Source: Spirillospora albida | GTDB taxonomy: Bacteria; Actinomycetota; Actinomycetes; Streptosporangiales; Streptosporangiaceae | Length of the DNA stretch: 64,000 nt | Reading direction: 5' to 3' | Assembly: GCF_000718255.1 (NCBI RefSeq) | Contig: NZ_JOFJ01000007.1 | Coordinates: 124,001-188,000 of the forward strand | In this document: in pieces, positions 41,008 to 49,113 of the stretch | Position numbering within the stretch: position 1 is the first letter of the stretch | Layout: each line of letters opens with the position of its first letter | Notes under the pieces: model-generated | What the model saw: the letters and a program-made list of their open reading frames with translations, nothing else | Databases searched by the model: none | What the model was told of the DNA's origin: nothing | Translations under genes and position numbers: made by a program

Positions 41008-42639
41008 ATGACCGATATCACCGAGGCGCCGGAGTGGGCCGCGCTCTCCGAGCACCAGGCGGCGATCGGCGGGCGCCACCTGAGGGAGCTGTTCGCCGGC
41101 GACCCGGGCCGCGTCGCCCGCATGACCGTCACCGCGGGGGACCTGCTCCTGGACTACTCCAAGCACCGGATCACGGACGAGACCGTCCGGCTGCTGGTCG
41201 CGCTCGCCGAGCGCGCCGGGCTGCGCGCCCGGATCGCCGAGATGTTCTCCGGCGCCCACATCAACGTCAGCGAGGACCGCGCCGTCCTGCACACGGCGCT
41301 GCGGCTGCCGCCCGGGACGCCCCTGACCGTGGACGGCCAGGACGTCGCGGGCGACGTGCACGCCGTCCTCGACAAGATGGCCGACTTCGCCGGCCGCGTC
41401 CGGGCGGGCGACTGGACGGGGTTCACCGGCAAGCGCATCACGACGGTGGTGAACATCGGCATCGGCGGCTCCGACCTCGGCCCCGCCATGGCGTACGAGG
41501 CGCTCCGCGACCACGCGGACGCGGGCATCACCTGCCGGTTCGTGTCGAACATCGACCCGGCCGACATCGTCGGGACCCTCGCCGACCTCGACCCGGAGCA
41601 GACCCTCTTCGTCATCAGCTCCAAGACGTTCGGGACGCTCGAGACCCTCACCAACGCGAAGGTCGCCCGGAGCTGGCTCGTGGAGCGGCTCGGCGACGAG
41701 AAGGCCGTGTCGCGGCACTTCGTCGCCGTGTCCACGAACGCGGAGCGGGTCGCCGGCTTCGGCATCGACACCGCGAACATGTTCGGGTTCTGGGACTGGG
41801 TGGGCGGCCGCTACTCCTTCGACGGCGCGATCGGCCTCTCCTTGATGATCGCCATCGGCGGCGAGGCGTTCCGGGAGATGCTCGCCGGGTTCCGGGAGAT
41901 CGACGAGCACTTCCGGACGGCGCCGTTCGAGGCGAACATGCCCGTCATCATGGGGCTGCTCGGCATCTGGTACACCGACTTCTTCGGGGCGCAGACGCGG
42001 GCCGTCCTGCCCTACAGCCAGCGCCTCCACCGGTTCCCCGCCTACCTGCAGCAGCTCACGATGGAGTCGAACGGCAAGTCGGTCCGCGCGGACGGCGTGC
42101 CGGTCGTCGCGCAGACCGGTGAGATCTTCTGGGGCGAGCCCGGCACCAACGGCCAGCACGCCTTCTACCAGCTGCTGCACCAGGGGACGCGGCTCGTCCC
42201 CGCCGACTTCATCGGGTTCGCCGAGCCCTTCGAGGACCCCGCCGGCATGCACGACCTGCTCACCGCGAACCTCCTCGCGCAGACGTCCGCGCTCGCGTTC
42301 GGCAAGACCGCCGAGGAGATCGCCGCCGAGGGCACGCCAGCCGAGGTCGTCCCGCACAAGGTGATGCCGGGCAACCGGCCCACCAGCACGATCCTCGCGC
42401 CGAAGCTGACGCCGAAGACGCTCGGCGCGCTCGTCGCGCTGTACGAGCACATCGTGTTCGTGGAGGGGACGATCTGGGGCATCGACTCCTTCGACCAGTG
42501 GGGCGTCGAGCTCGGCAAGGTCATGGCGATGGACCTCGCGCCCGCCCTCACGTCCGAGGAGCCGCCCGCCGAGGCGCCCGACGCGTCCACGGCAGCGCTC
42601 GTGCGGGCCTACCGCGCGATGCGGGGCCGCGCCGTCTGA
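41008..42639 (+). CDS. pgi: glucose-6-phosphate isomerase
   Basis: A 543-residue phosphoglucose isomerase interconverting glucose-6-phosphate and fructose-6-phosphate. NIGIGGSDLGPAMAYEAL (near residue 150), VISSKTFGTLETLTNAK (phosphate-binding Ser/Thr, near 205), FGFWDWVGGRYSFDGAIGL (the PGI signature, near 260) and the active-site EPGTNGQHAFYQLLHQG (near 375) are all intact. The ATG at 41008 lies behind AGGAG (40991-40995); the ATG at 40996 is too close to it. A strong terminator follows. The lactonase diverges from the same 200-bp gap, a carbohydrate-metabolism pairing. Confidence 0.96.
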   Translation: MTDITEAPEWAALSEHQAAIGGRHLRELFAGDPGRVARMTVTAGDLLLDYSKHRITDETVRLLVALAERAGLRARIAEMFSGAHINVSEDRAVLHTALRLPPGTPLTVDGQDVAGDVHAVLDKMADFAGRVRAGDWTGFTGKRITTVVNIGIGGSDLGPAMAYEALRDHADAGITCRFVSNIDPADIVGTLADLDPEQTLFVISSKTFGTLETLTNAKVARSWLVERLGDEKAVSRHFVAVSTNAERVAGFGIDTANMFGFWDWVGGRYSFDGAIGLSLMIAIGGEAFREMLAGFREIDEHFRTAPFEANMPVIMGLLGIWYTDFFGAQTRAVLPYSQRLHRFPAYLQQLTMESNGKSVRADGVPVVAQTGEIFWGEPGTNGQHAFYQLLHQGTRLVPADFIGFAEPFEDPAGMHDLLTANLLAQTSALAFGKTAEEIAAEGTPAEVVPHKVMPGNRPTSTILAPKLTPKTLGALVALYEHIVFVEGTIWGIDSFDQWGVELGKVMAMDLAPALTSEEPPAEAPDASTAALVRAYRAMRGRAV

Positions 42640-42650
42640 CCCCGGAGCGC

Positions 42651-42686
42651 GGAGAGGCCCGCCGGGACCTCCCGGTGGGCCTCTCC
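42651..42686 (+). terminator. strong hairpin terminator after pgi
   Basis: A 16-bp stem (one G-U pair) formed by GGAGAGGCCCGCCGGG (42651-42666) and CCCGGTGGGCCTCTCC (42671-42686) with a 4-base loop, 12 bp after the pgi stop, followed by GTTCTCT. Confidence 0.8.
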
Positions 42687-42726
42687 GTTCTCTCGCACGT
42701 GTTCTCGTGAGCGAACGGTCCGCTGC

Positions 42727-42981
42727 TCAGCGCGCGTTCGGCAGCGGGCCCTCGGCCCACCCCCACGCCTCCAGGAGCGTGCGGAACTCGTCGAAGGAGA
42801 TGAAGCCGTCGCGGTCGGTGTCGGCCTGCTCGAACCGGTCCTGCACCTCGGCCCGCGTCCAGGACAGCCCGAGGCCCTCCAGGACGATCGTGAACTCCAT
42901 CAGATCGAGTTTCTCGTCGCCGCCGAGGTCCGCCCGGTTGAACACGGTGAGAAGGTCGTCCCCGGTCGGTCTGCTCGTCAT
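42727..42981 (-). CDS. EF-hand calcium-binding protein
   Basis: An 84-residue protein with a pair of EF-hands. The second loop DTDRDGFISFDEF (near residues 54-66) is canonical, with Asp/Glu at positions 1, 3, 5 and 12. The first, DLGGDEKLDLMEF (near 18-30), lacks an acidic residue at position 3 and may bind weakly. No signal peptide, so it would be a cytoplasmic Ca2+ sensor or buffer, like calerythrin-type proteins of actinomycetes. The ATG at 42981 has AGGAG just upstream; a GTG four codons earlier lacks one. Confidence 0.88.
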   Translation of the reverse strand: MTSRPTGDDLLTVFNRADLGGDEKLDLMEFTIVLEGLGLSWTRAEVQDRFEQADTDRDGFISFDEFRTLLEAWGWAEGPLPNAR

Positions 42982-43140
42982 CTCGCTCCTCACATCTGTC
43001 CGAATGTGCCCGCATCATGCCATAGCGGAGACCGGGCCCCTCCGTGAAACGCCGCAGCGCCGCGAGCGGTTCCGCCGGCGTTCGCCCGCGCGTCCCATGA
43101 GCGGCTCCGCCGCTCCGCCGTCAGCGTCTCGCGACCGCCG

Positions 43141-44082
43141 TCAGAGCGGCTGCGCGGCCTCGCGGTAGTCGCGCGGGCTGACCCCGCGCTCCCGCTTGAA
43201 CGCGGTGCTGAGCGCGAACGCGTCCCCGTAACCGACCCGCCGCGCGATGGCGTCCAGCGTCGCGTCGCTCTCGCGCAGCAGGTCGGCGGCCTGCGCCAGG
43301 CGCAGCCCGGTCAGGTACGCCATCGGCGGCTCGCCTACCAGCCGGCCGAACCGGCGCGCGAACGCGGCCCGGGACGCGCCGACCGCCGCGGCGAGGTCCG
43401 CGACCGTCCACAGCCGGGCCGGGCGGTCGTGCAGCAGCCGCAGCGCCGGGCCGACCACCGGGTCGCCGTGCGCCCGGTACCAGCCGGGCGCCGCCGCGTC
43501 CGGCCGCGCGAACCAGGCCCGCAGCACCGCGATGACCAGCAGGTCGAGGAGCCGGTCGAGGACGACGTCCTGGCCGGGCTCGTCCTTGCCGATCTCCTCG
43601 CCGAGCAGGGCGGGCAGCGGCGACGTCCAGGTGTCGCCGCGGACGACGGCCAGCGGCGGCAGCGCGGCCAGCAGCCGTCCGGTCACCGCGCTCCGCGACT
43701 CGTAGGTGCCGACCAGCATGACGGACGAGCCGTCCGGGGCCCCGCCCCAGGCCCGCACCCCGAGCGTCATCGCCTCGGACACGCCGACGCCCTCCGGGGT
43801 GGTGCAGACCTGCCCGGGATGCACGATGATCCGCGGCGGTGTCGCCGGGTCGTCGGCGACCGTGTAGGGGGCGGGGCCGCGGCAGACCGCGATGTCGCCC
43901 GGCCCCATGCGCTGCGGCTCCGCGCCGTCCGGCATGACCCAGGCGTGGTCGCGCACCATCGCGAGGAGCGTCAGCGGCGCCTCGTCCCGGATCCGGATCG
44001 ACCACGGCGGGTCGAACGACGCGCGGAGCAGGAACGCGCCCCGCGCCCGGGGCCCGTCGAGGAGATCGGTGAGCGCGTCCAT
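43141..44082 (-). CDS. AraC family transcriptional regulator with cupin sensor domain
   Basis: A 313-residue regulator. The N-terminal half is a cupin-type sensor (FLLRASFDPPWSIRIRDEAPLTLLAM ... MGPGDIAVCRGPAPYTVADD). The last 100 residues are two AraC HTH motifs (WTVADLAAAVGASRAAFARRFG and LDAIARRVGYGDAFALSTAFKRERGVSPRDYR). It diverges from a small membrane-protein gene across 81 bp that contain a perfect palindrome at its own start, so it probably controls itself and that gene. The ligand is unknown. Confidence 0.93.
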   Translation of the reverse strand: MDALTDLLDGPRARGAFLLRASFDPPWSIRIRDEAPLTLLAMVRDHAWVMPDGAEPQRMGPGDIAVCRGPAPYTVADDPATPPRIIVHPGQVCTTPEGVGVSEAMTLGVRAWGGAPDGSSVMLVGTYESRSAVTGRLLAALPPLAVVRGDTWTSPLPALLGEEIGKDEPGQDVVLDRLLDLLVIAVLRAWFARPDAAAPGWYRAHGDPVVGPALRLLHDRPARLWTVADLAAAVGASRAAFARRFGRLVGEPPMAYLTGLRLAQAADLLRESDATLDAIARRVGYGDAFALSTAFKRERGVSPRDYREAAQPL

Positions 44083-44086
44083 GGCC

Positions 44087-44102
44087 CGAGCGTAGACGCT
44101 CG
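44087..44102. promoter_or_regulatory. perfect 7-2-7 palindrome at the araC-type gene start
   Basis: CGAGCGTAGACGCTCG lies 5 bp upstream of the AraC-family gene ATG (44082) and 61 bp from the divergent DUF1772 gene. A plausible operator for one or both. Confidence 0.5.
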
Positions 44103-44163
44103 CACATGCCGGGGCGCCTCTCGGCGATGTCGCCGCCGATCACCCGCCGGTTGACTGGCAAGT

Positions 44164-44667
44164 GTGAAACCCACTCTCTCCGCCCTGTTCGCCGGACTGT
44201 CGCTTCTGCTGGCCGCCGGGATGACCGGAAGCTTCTTCGTCTTCACCGCCGGCGTCATGCCGGGACTGAACGCGGCGCGTCCCGGCGCTGCGATCGCCGC
44301 GATGCAGGGCATTAACCAGAAGATCCAGAACCCCGTGTTCCTCGGGACGTTCATGCTGCTGCCCGTCGCGGCGGTGGTGGCGGGCGTCCTGCTGCTGACG
44401 ATGGACGAGCGGCCGTCCGCGCTGTTCTTCTTCGCGGCAGCCGCCGTCTACGTCGTCGGGGCGATCGTGCCCACCGCCGCGGTGAACGTCCCGATGAACA
44501 ACGCCCTCGACGCCGTGACGATCCCGTCCGACGCGGCGGAGGCGGCGAAGACCTGGGCGGACTACAGCGGCCGGTGGACGGCGTGGAACACCCTGCGCGG
44601 TGTGTGCTGCGGCGTCTCCCTCCTGCTGATGGCGGCCGGGGTCCACACCTGGGGCAGGAACGGCTGA
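44164..44667 (+). CDS. DUF1772 (anthrone oxygenase-like) membrane protein
   Basis: A 167-residue protein with four TM segments (residues about 5-25, 55-78, 84-108, 140-160). SFFVFTAGVMPGL near the first helix, then the conserved FLGTFMLLP and VPMNNALDAV with WADYSGRWTAWNTLR are typical of the DUF1772 family, which includes fungal-like anthrone oxygenases but has mostly unknown roles in bacteria. It begins at GTG 44164, divergent from the AraC regulator that probably controls it. Function cannot be stated further. Confidence 0.82.
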   Translation: MKPTLSALFAGLSLLLAAGMTGSFFVFTAGVMPGLNAARPGAAIAAMQGINQKIQNPVFLGTFMLLPVAAVVAGVLLLTMDERPSALFFFAAAAVYVVGAIVPTAAVNVPMNNALDAVTIPSDAAEAAKTWADYSGRWTAWNTLRGVCCGVSLLLMAAGVHTWGRNG

Positions 44668-44669
44668 CC

Positions 44670-46052
44670 TCACACCACCAGCGGCGCGAGGCTCCGCGCG
44701 GCCAGTCCGAGGCCGAGCACCACCACGAGGGACGCCGTCCCGGCCGGGAGCAGCCTCGGCACCCGGACCGACGGGACGCGCCGCGCGAGCAACCGTCCCG
44801 ACCCGGTCACGAGGAGCCCGATCGCGATGAGGACGGCCGCCAGGCCCGCCCCGTACGCGAGGACGAGGAGGACCCCGAACCAGGCGTGCCCGAGGGCGTG
44901 CGCGCCGAGCAGCACCACGATCGCGGACGGGCTGGGCAGCAGCCCGCCCGCGAAGCCCATGAGCAGCATCCCTCCGCGCCCCCCTCTCCGGGCACGCCCG
45001 CGTCCTTCGTCCTGGGCGTGCCCATGCCCATGGCCGTGCCCATGGCCGTGTCCGTGGGAGTGGGCGGCGTCGCGGAGGGCGCGTCTCAGGAGGGTGATCC
45101 CGGCCGCCGCGACGAGCAGGCCGCCCGCCGCGCCGAGCCACGGGAACACCGCGGGCGCGGCGAGCGTGGAGCCGCCCGCGATCAGCAGCCCCAGGGCGAG
45201 GACGCCGGCGGTGTGCGTGACGGTGACGGTGAGCCCGAGCCCGAGCACCTCGCGGCGGGAGCGGCGGCCGAGCACCGCCGCCTGCGCCGCCATGATCGTC
45301 TTGCCGTGGCCGGGCGCGAGGGCGTGCGCGGCGCCCAGCAGGACGGCGACGAGCAGGGCGAGGAGCGCGAACCCCGGAGTCGGCTCGTGGCGGGCGACGA
45401 GCCCGGTGAAGGCGCGCGTGAGCCGGTCGGCGCCGCGCGGCGGGACGCCCCCGGCGCCGTCCCGCGCGCCGTCCCCCGCGGGGGCGGCGGCCGGCGGCGG
45501 CCCGCCCGCCCGGACCGTGAGGGACGCGTCGCGCCGGTCCGGCGGTGACCCGAGCTCCCCGTCCGGGTAGCGGGTGAGCCGCTGCGACCGGGAGGCGCGC
45601 GGAACGTCGGACGCGGTCAGCGTCATGCGGTCACCGGCGGCGGTCACCTCCCGCCAGCCGGTCCGGCCCTCCCCGCCGGTGTCGCGGAACCCGAGCCGCG
45701 TCCCGTCGAAGGGCGCGGTGATGCGGCACTCCAGGCGGATCGTCCGGAGCCCGGCCTGCCCCGGACGCGCGGTCGCGGACGCCGCCCGGACGGCGGCGGG
45801 CACGGGCCGCCCGTCGGCGGTGACCCGGAACGCCGCGGCGGACCGCGCGCACTCCCGCGCGGCCCAGCCGCCCAGGTCCTCCGCCCCTTGCAGGACCTGG
45901 GCGGCGGGGATCTCGGCGAGGTCCTGGACGTGGTCGATCCGCAGTTCGTGCGGCGCGACGACCAGGCCGTCGTAGCGGTTGACGGAGAAGTTCCCGAGCG
46001 GGTGCAGCGCCGCCCCGGCGGCCGTCCCGGCGATGAGCAGCGGCGCGATCAC
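44670..46052 (-). CDS. NicO/RcnA-like nickel-cobalt transport family membrane protein with exported N-terminal domain
   Basis: A 460-residue protein. A short hydrophobic N terminus (IAPLLIAGTAAGAALHPLG) is followed by an extracytoplasmic domain of about 190 residues. From about 235 there are six TM helices of the NicO/HupE type: LGAAHALAPGHGKTIMAAQAAVLG with the AHxxxPGHGK motif, TVTVTHTAGVLALGLL, and GGLLPSPSAIVVLLGAHALG. A His-Gly repeat of about 16 residues (HSHGHGHGHG...) in a loop near 355 suggests binding of Ni2+, Co2+ or Zn2+. It starts at GTG 46052, overlapping the TPR gene by 4 bp. Direction of transport and metal are not certain. Confidence 0.85.
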   Translation of the reverse strand: MIAPLLIAGTAAGAALHPLGNFSVNRYDGLVVAPHELRIDHVQDLAEIPAAQVLQGAEDLGGWAARECARSAAAFRVTADGRPVPAAVRAASATARPGQAGLRTIRLECRITAPFDGTRLGFRDTGGEGRTGWREVTAAGDRMTLTASDVPRASRSQRLTRYPDGELGSPPDRRDASLTVRAGGPPPAAAPAGDGARDGAGGVPPRGADRLTRAFTGLVARHEPTPGFALLALLVAVLLGAAHALAPGHGKTIMAAQAAVLGRRSRREVLGLGLTVTVTHTAGVLALGLLIAGGSTLAAPAVFPWLGAAGGLLVAAAGITLLRRALRDAAHSHGHGHGHGHGHGHAQDEGRGRARRGGRGGMLLMGFAGGLLPSPSAIVVLLGAHALGHAWFGVLLVLAYGAGLAAVLIAIGLLVTGSGRLLARRVPSVRVPRLLPAGTASLVVVLGLGLAARSLAPLVV

Positions 46053-47371
46053 CGGGCGCCGTCCAGCCGCTCGAGCGCCGCGCGGGCGCGGGCCGCGTGC
46101 AGCGGCGAGAAGTGCGGGTTGAGACGCAGCGCCGCCGCCAGGTCGCGGCGCGCGCCGTCCCGGCGGCCCAGGGAGTCCTGGATCATTCCACGGTGGTAGA
46201 GGAAGGACGCGTTGCGGTACCCGGTCGCGGTCGCCTTGCGCGCGTACGCCAGGGCCTCTTCGTCCTCGCCGTTGGCGTGCAGCGCCCAGGCCAGCGCGTC
46301 CGCGACGTGGACGGCATGGCGGCGCCCCCACTCGGCCCGAGCGGCGCGCAGGGCGGCGGCGCGGTCGCCGTGGTCCGCCGCGAACAGCGCGGTCTCCAGG
46401 TCGGGCGTGACCCCGTTGGCCTGCGCGAGGGCGCCCCACGCCGCCGCGACCGCGTACTGCCGCCGCGCCGCGTCCCCGCGGCCCCGGGACTCCTCCAGTT
46501 CCCCGAGCCAGGTCAGCCGCCCCGGCAGCGGCGACCGCGCGACGAGCGCCTCGCCGTCCCGGACGGCGCCCGTGAGGTCGCCCGTCGCGGCGCGGACCCG
46601 GGCGCGCCCGTCGAGCGCGCCGAGGTCGTCCGGGACGGCCCGCAGCGCCGCCGCGAACTCGCGTCCCGCCGCCTCGGGGTCGCCCCGGTTCCAGGCCAGC
46701 TCGCCGAGCTGCGTCCGGACGTAGGCGATGTCGCCGGGCGCGGTGGCCGACCCCGCCGCCAGCTCGAGGACCCGGCGCGCCTCGCCGGGCCGCCCGAGCA
46801 GCTCGTGCACGTACGCGAGCCGGGTGAAGGCGGGGATGCCCGGCCGGGTCGCGTCGGCGTGCGCGGCGGCGTCCGCCGCGTCCCGGTACCGGCCGAGCTC
46901 GACCAGCGCGTCCACCCGGACGGCGAGGGCCCGCGCCCCGTACGGGTTGACGGCGAGGGCCCGATCGGCCTCCCTCAGCGCCGCCGCGAAGTCGTGACGG
47001 GCGGCGGCCAGCGCGGCGAGGCCGGTGTGCGCGGCGTCGTTGCCGTCCGGGCGGAGCCGCAGCGACCGCCGCAGGGCGGCGGCGGCCTCCGGGTAGGGAG
47101 ACGGGTCCGCGGTGGTCCGGGCGCGCTCGACGAGAGCGAGCCCGAGCGCGGACCACGCGCCGGCGTCGCCGGGCCGGTCGCGCAGGTGCCGCCGCAGCCG
47201 TCCGATGCTCGCGGCGGGGTCCGCCGGGGAGGCGCCGGACGCGCCGGTGACCGCGGTCTCGGGCGCCGCCGCGGGCCGGTCGACCCGGATCGCGGCGGCG
47301 AGCGTCACGCCGACGACGATCGCGGCGATGGCGGCCACCGAGAGCAGCCGCCGCAGGAAGGGGAATGGCAT
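46049..47371 (-). CDS. membrane-anchored extracytoplasmic TPR protein
   Basis: A 440-residue protein. The N-terminal TM segment (LLSVAAIAAIVVGVTLAAAI, about residues 9-28) is a signal anchor. The rest consists of at least eight TPR-like helical pairs, for example GAWSALGLALVERARTT, PYPEAAAALRRSLRLRPDG, FAAALREADRALAVNPYGA, GEARRVLELA, YVRTQLGELAWNRGDPEAAG and RDLAAALRLNPHFSPLHAARA. Such scaffolds bind peptides or hold complexes together outside the membrane. It lies between DUF4331 and NicO genes and is translationally coupled to NicO. GGAGG precedes ATG 47371. No enzymatic motif is visible. Confidence 0.85.
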   Translation of the reverse strand: MPFPFLRRLLSVAAIAAIVVGVTLAAAIRVDRPAAAPETAVTGASGASPADPAASIGRLRRHLRDRPGDAGAWSALGLALVERARTTADPSPYPEAAAALRRSLRLRPDGNDAAHTGLAALAAARHDFAAALREADRALAVNPYGARALAVRVDALVELGRYRDAADAAAHADATRPGIPAFTRLAYVHELLGRPGEARRVLELAAGSATAPGDIAYVRTQLGELAWNRGDPEAAGREFAAALRAVPDDLGALDGRARVRAATGDLTGAVRDGEALVARSPLPGRLTWLGELEESRGRGDAARRQYAVAAAWGALAQANGVTPDLETALFAADHGDRAAALRAARAEWGRRHAVHVADALAWALHANGEDEEALAYARKATATGYRNASFLYHRGMIQDSLGRRDGARRDLAAALRLNPHFSPLHAARARAALERLDGAR

Positions 47372-47395
47372 GGCAGAGGACCTCCGATGGGGGAT

Positions 47396-47433
47396 GCGGT
47401 CCGGCCGCGCCGGACGCGGCGCGGCCGGACCGC
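47396..47433 (-). terminator. 16-bp stem-loop between DUF4331 and TPR genes
   Basis: GCGGTCCGGCCGCGCC (47396-47411) pairs perfectly with GGCGCGGCCGGACCGC (47418-47433), loop 6 bases, just after the DUF4331 stop. Without a T-tract it may only partly terminate or may protect the upstream message, setting unequal expression of the two genes. Confidence 0.65.
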
Positions 47434-47441
47434 GATTCCGG

Positions 47442-48959
47442 TCAGCCGACGGGGAGGCGGCGTCGCCGGAACCAGAGGGCGCCGCCACCCGCCACGAAGG
47501 CGGCACCGAGGGCCAGGACCGGGATGAGGGGCAGCGGCCCGATGGGCGAGCCGCTCGACGCGGGCTTCGCGCCGAACAGGTTCGCCCCCTCGGCAGCCGC
47601 CTTGTCGGTGCGCGGCCCGGTCCGGACGCTCGACCCGGACGTCGGCAGCGCCACGTACGGGAACGAGCTCTCGAACCTCACGTCGTTGGCGTCCACGGCG
47701 TCGCCGAGGTCGTTCTTCGACCCGACGAGCTCGCCCTCGACGACCTGCAGCGAGATGTCGACGGTGTCGTCGGTGAGCCGCCGTCCGTTGGGGTAGCCGG
47801 CGTTGTCGCCGTCCAGCACGCCGAGGCGCTTCGGCTGCGCCGACGGCGGGATCGACGTGTTCAGCCGCATCAGCTCCGCCGGCCGCACCTTCGGCGGCCG
47901 GTTCAGGCCGGGGACCCCGGTCAGGAACACCTGGACGAGGTCGTCGCGCGGCGTCGCCGGCGCCGGGATCCTGTAGACGCCCTGGATGCGGCGCGGCAGC
48001 TCGGGGTTCGTGACGTACCGGCCGAACCGCGCGTCGTTCCACGGCACCGAGGCGTTGTACCTGTCCTTGTCCCTGATCGGGATGACCACCTCGTTGACGA
48101 GCGGGTTCCCGAGCCGCGACACCTGCACCCAGTTCCCGGCGGCGTTGCGCCGCTGCACGGCCGAGTACACGCCGATCACGGGCCGGCCGGACGCGGTGAG
48201 CGCCTTCGTCGGGATCTGCAGCGCGAGCGCCTGCACGTTGTAGCCGCTCAGGGTGTCGTTGCCGACCTCCTTGAGGTCGCCGCCGTACAGCAGGTCGAAG
48301 ACCCGCAGGTCCAGGAAGAACGGGTCGTCGGCCTGCCCGGCGAAGACCTGCGCGCCGCTCGGCAGCCGCTTGATCGCCTGCTCCCGCAGCGTCCGGTAGT
48401 CCGGCATGGACGCCTTCCCGACGTGGGACGGCGCGACCGGAACGCCGCTCGCGAGCGTCCGGACCCCGGTGACCGCGCCCGCCTCGCGCTGGATCAGCGT
48501 CAGGTCGTAGGTCTGCCGGAAGTTGAGGTTCGGGTCGTCCAGACTTCGGACCGGGCCGGTGTTGTAGAGGAACGTGTTCTGGTCACGGTAGGCGTCCTTG
48601 AACGTGAACCGGTAGGTGAACTCCGGCAGCGCGTCGCCGTCGTTGTCGACGTTGATCTCGTACCGGGCGTCCTTCGCGAACCGGTAGAAGTTCGGGCCGC
48701 CCGCGGGCTCCTCGAACGGCCAGAAGGTCCCGACCAGGGTGGTGGTGTCGGGCCTGTCCGGGCTGACGAACGCGTAGACGTCGGTGTTGTCGTACTCGGG
48801 CTGCGCCTGGATGAGCGGCGCCTCCCTGTGGCTGGACGCCGTCGCCGCGCCGGGGCCGTGCCCGGACAGGCCGCCGGCGGCCAGCGCCGCGCCCGCCGTG
48901 AGCAGCGCCGCTGTCCGCGTCCGCGCTCCCCGCGGCCGGGCCGATGGCTGTCGTGACAT
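47442..48959 (-). CDS. DUF4331 family exported, membrane-anchored protein
   Basis: A 505-residue protein with a signal peptide (arginine-rich, then AALLTAGAALAAGGLSG, then ASSHREAP) and a C-terminal LPXTG-less anchor (PLIPVLALGAAFVAGGGALWF then RRRRLP). The mature N terminus SHREAPLI is the DUF4331 hallmark; the family continues with YDNTDVYAFVSPD, FWPFEEPAGGPNFY and the regularly spaced D/N-rich strands such as INVDNDGDALPEFTYRF. No biochemical role is established for the family. The Asp/Asn-rich motifs suggest metal binding. It follows a sigma/anti-sigma pair and precedes TPR and NicO genes on the same strand. Confidence 0.9.
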   Translation of the reverse strand: MSRQPSARPRGARTRTAALLTAGAALAAGGLSGHGPGAATASSHREAPLIQAQPEYDNTDVYAFVSPDRPDTTTLVGTFWPFEEPAGGPNFYRFAKDARYEINVDNDGDALPEFTYRFTFKDAYRDQNTFLYNTGPVRSLDDPNLNFRQTYDLTLIQREAGAVTGVRTLASGVPVAPSHVGKASMPDYRTLREQAIKRLPSGAQVFAGQADDPFFLDLRVFDLLYGGDLKEVGNDTLSGYNVQALALQIPTKALTASGRPVIGVYSAVQRRNAAGNWVQVSRLGNPLVNEVVIPIRDKDRYNASVPWNDARFGRYVTNPELPRRIQGVYRIPAPATPRDDLVQVFLTGVPGLNRPPKVRPAELMRLNTSIPPSAQPKRLGVLDGDNAGYPNGRRLTDDTVDISLQVVEGELVGSKNDLGDAVDANDVRFESSFPYVALPTSGSSVRTGPRTDKAAAEGANLFGAKPASSGSPIGPLPLIPVLALGAAFVAGGGALWFRRRRLPVG

Positions 48960-49113
48960 CGCTGGTCCTCACGAGCCGTGCGGTGCCTCTCGCCGGCACC
49001 GCTGATGACACGCATTCGGACCGGCGGCCGGGATAGATGACTTCTTGTCCGCATCGGGCCACGAGAGGGCCGTTGCGCGAACCTTCCGGCGTGCGCCGCC
49101 GTCTCAGGGCGGA

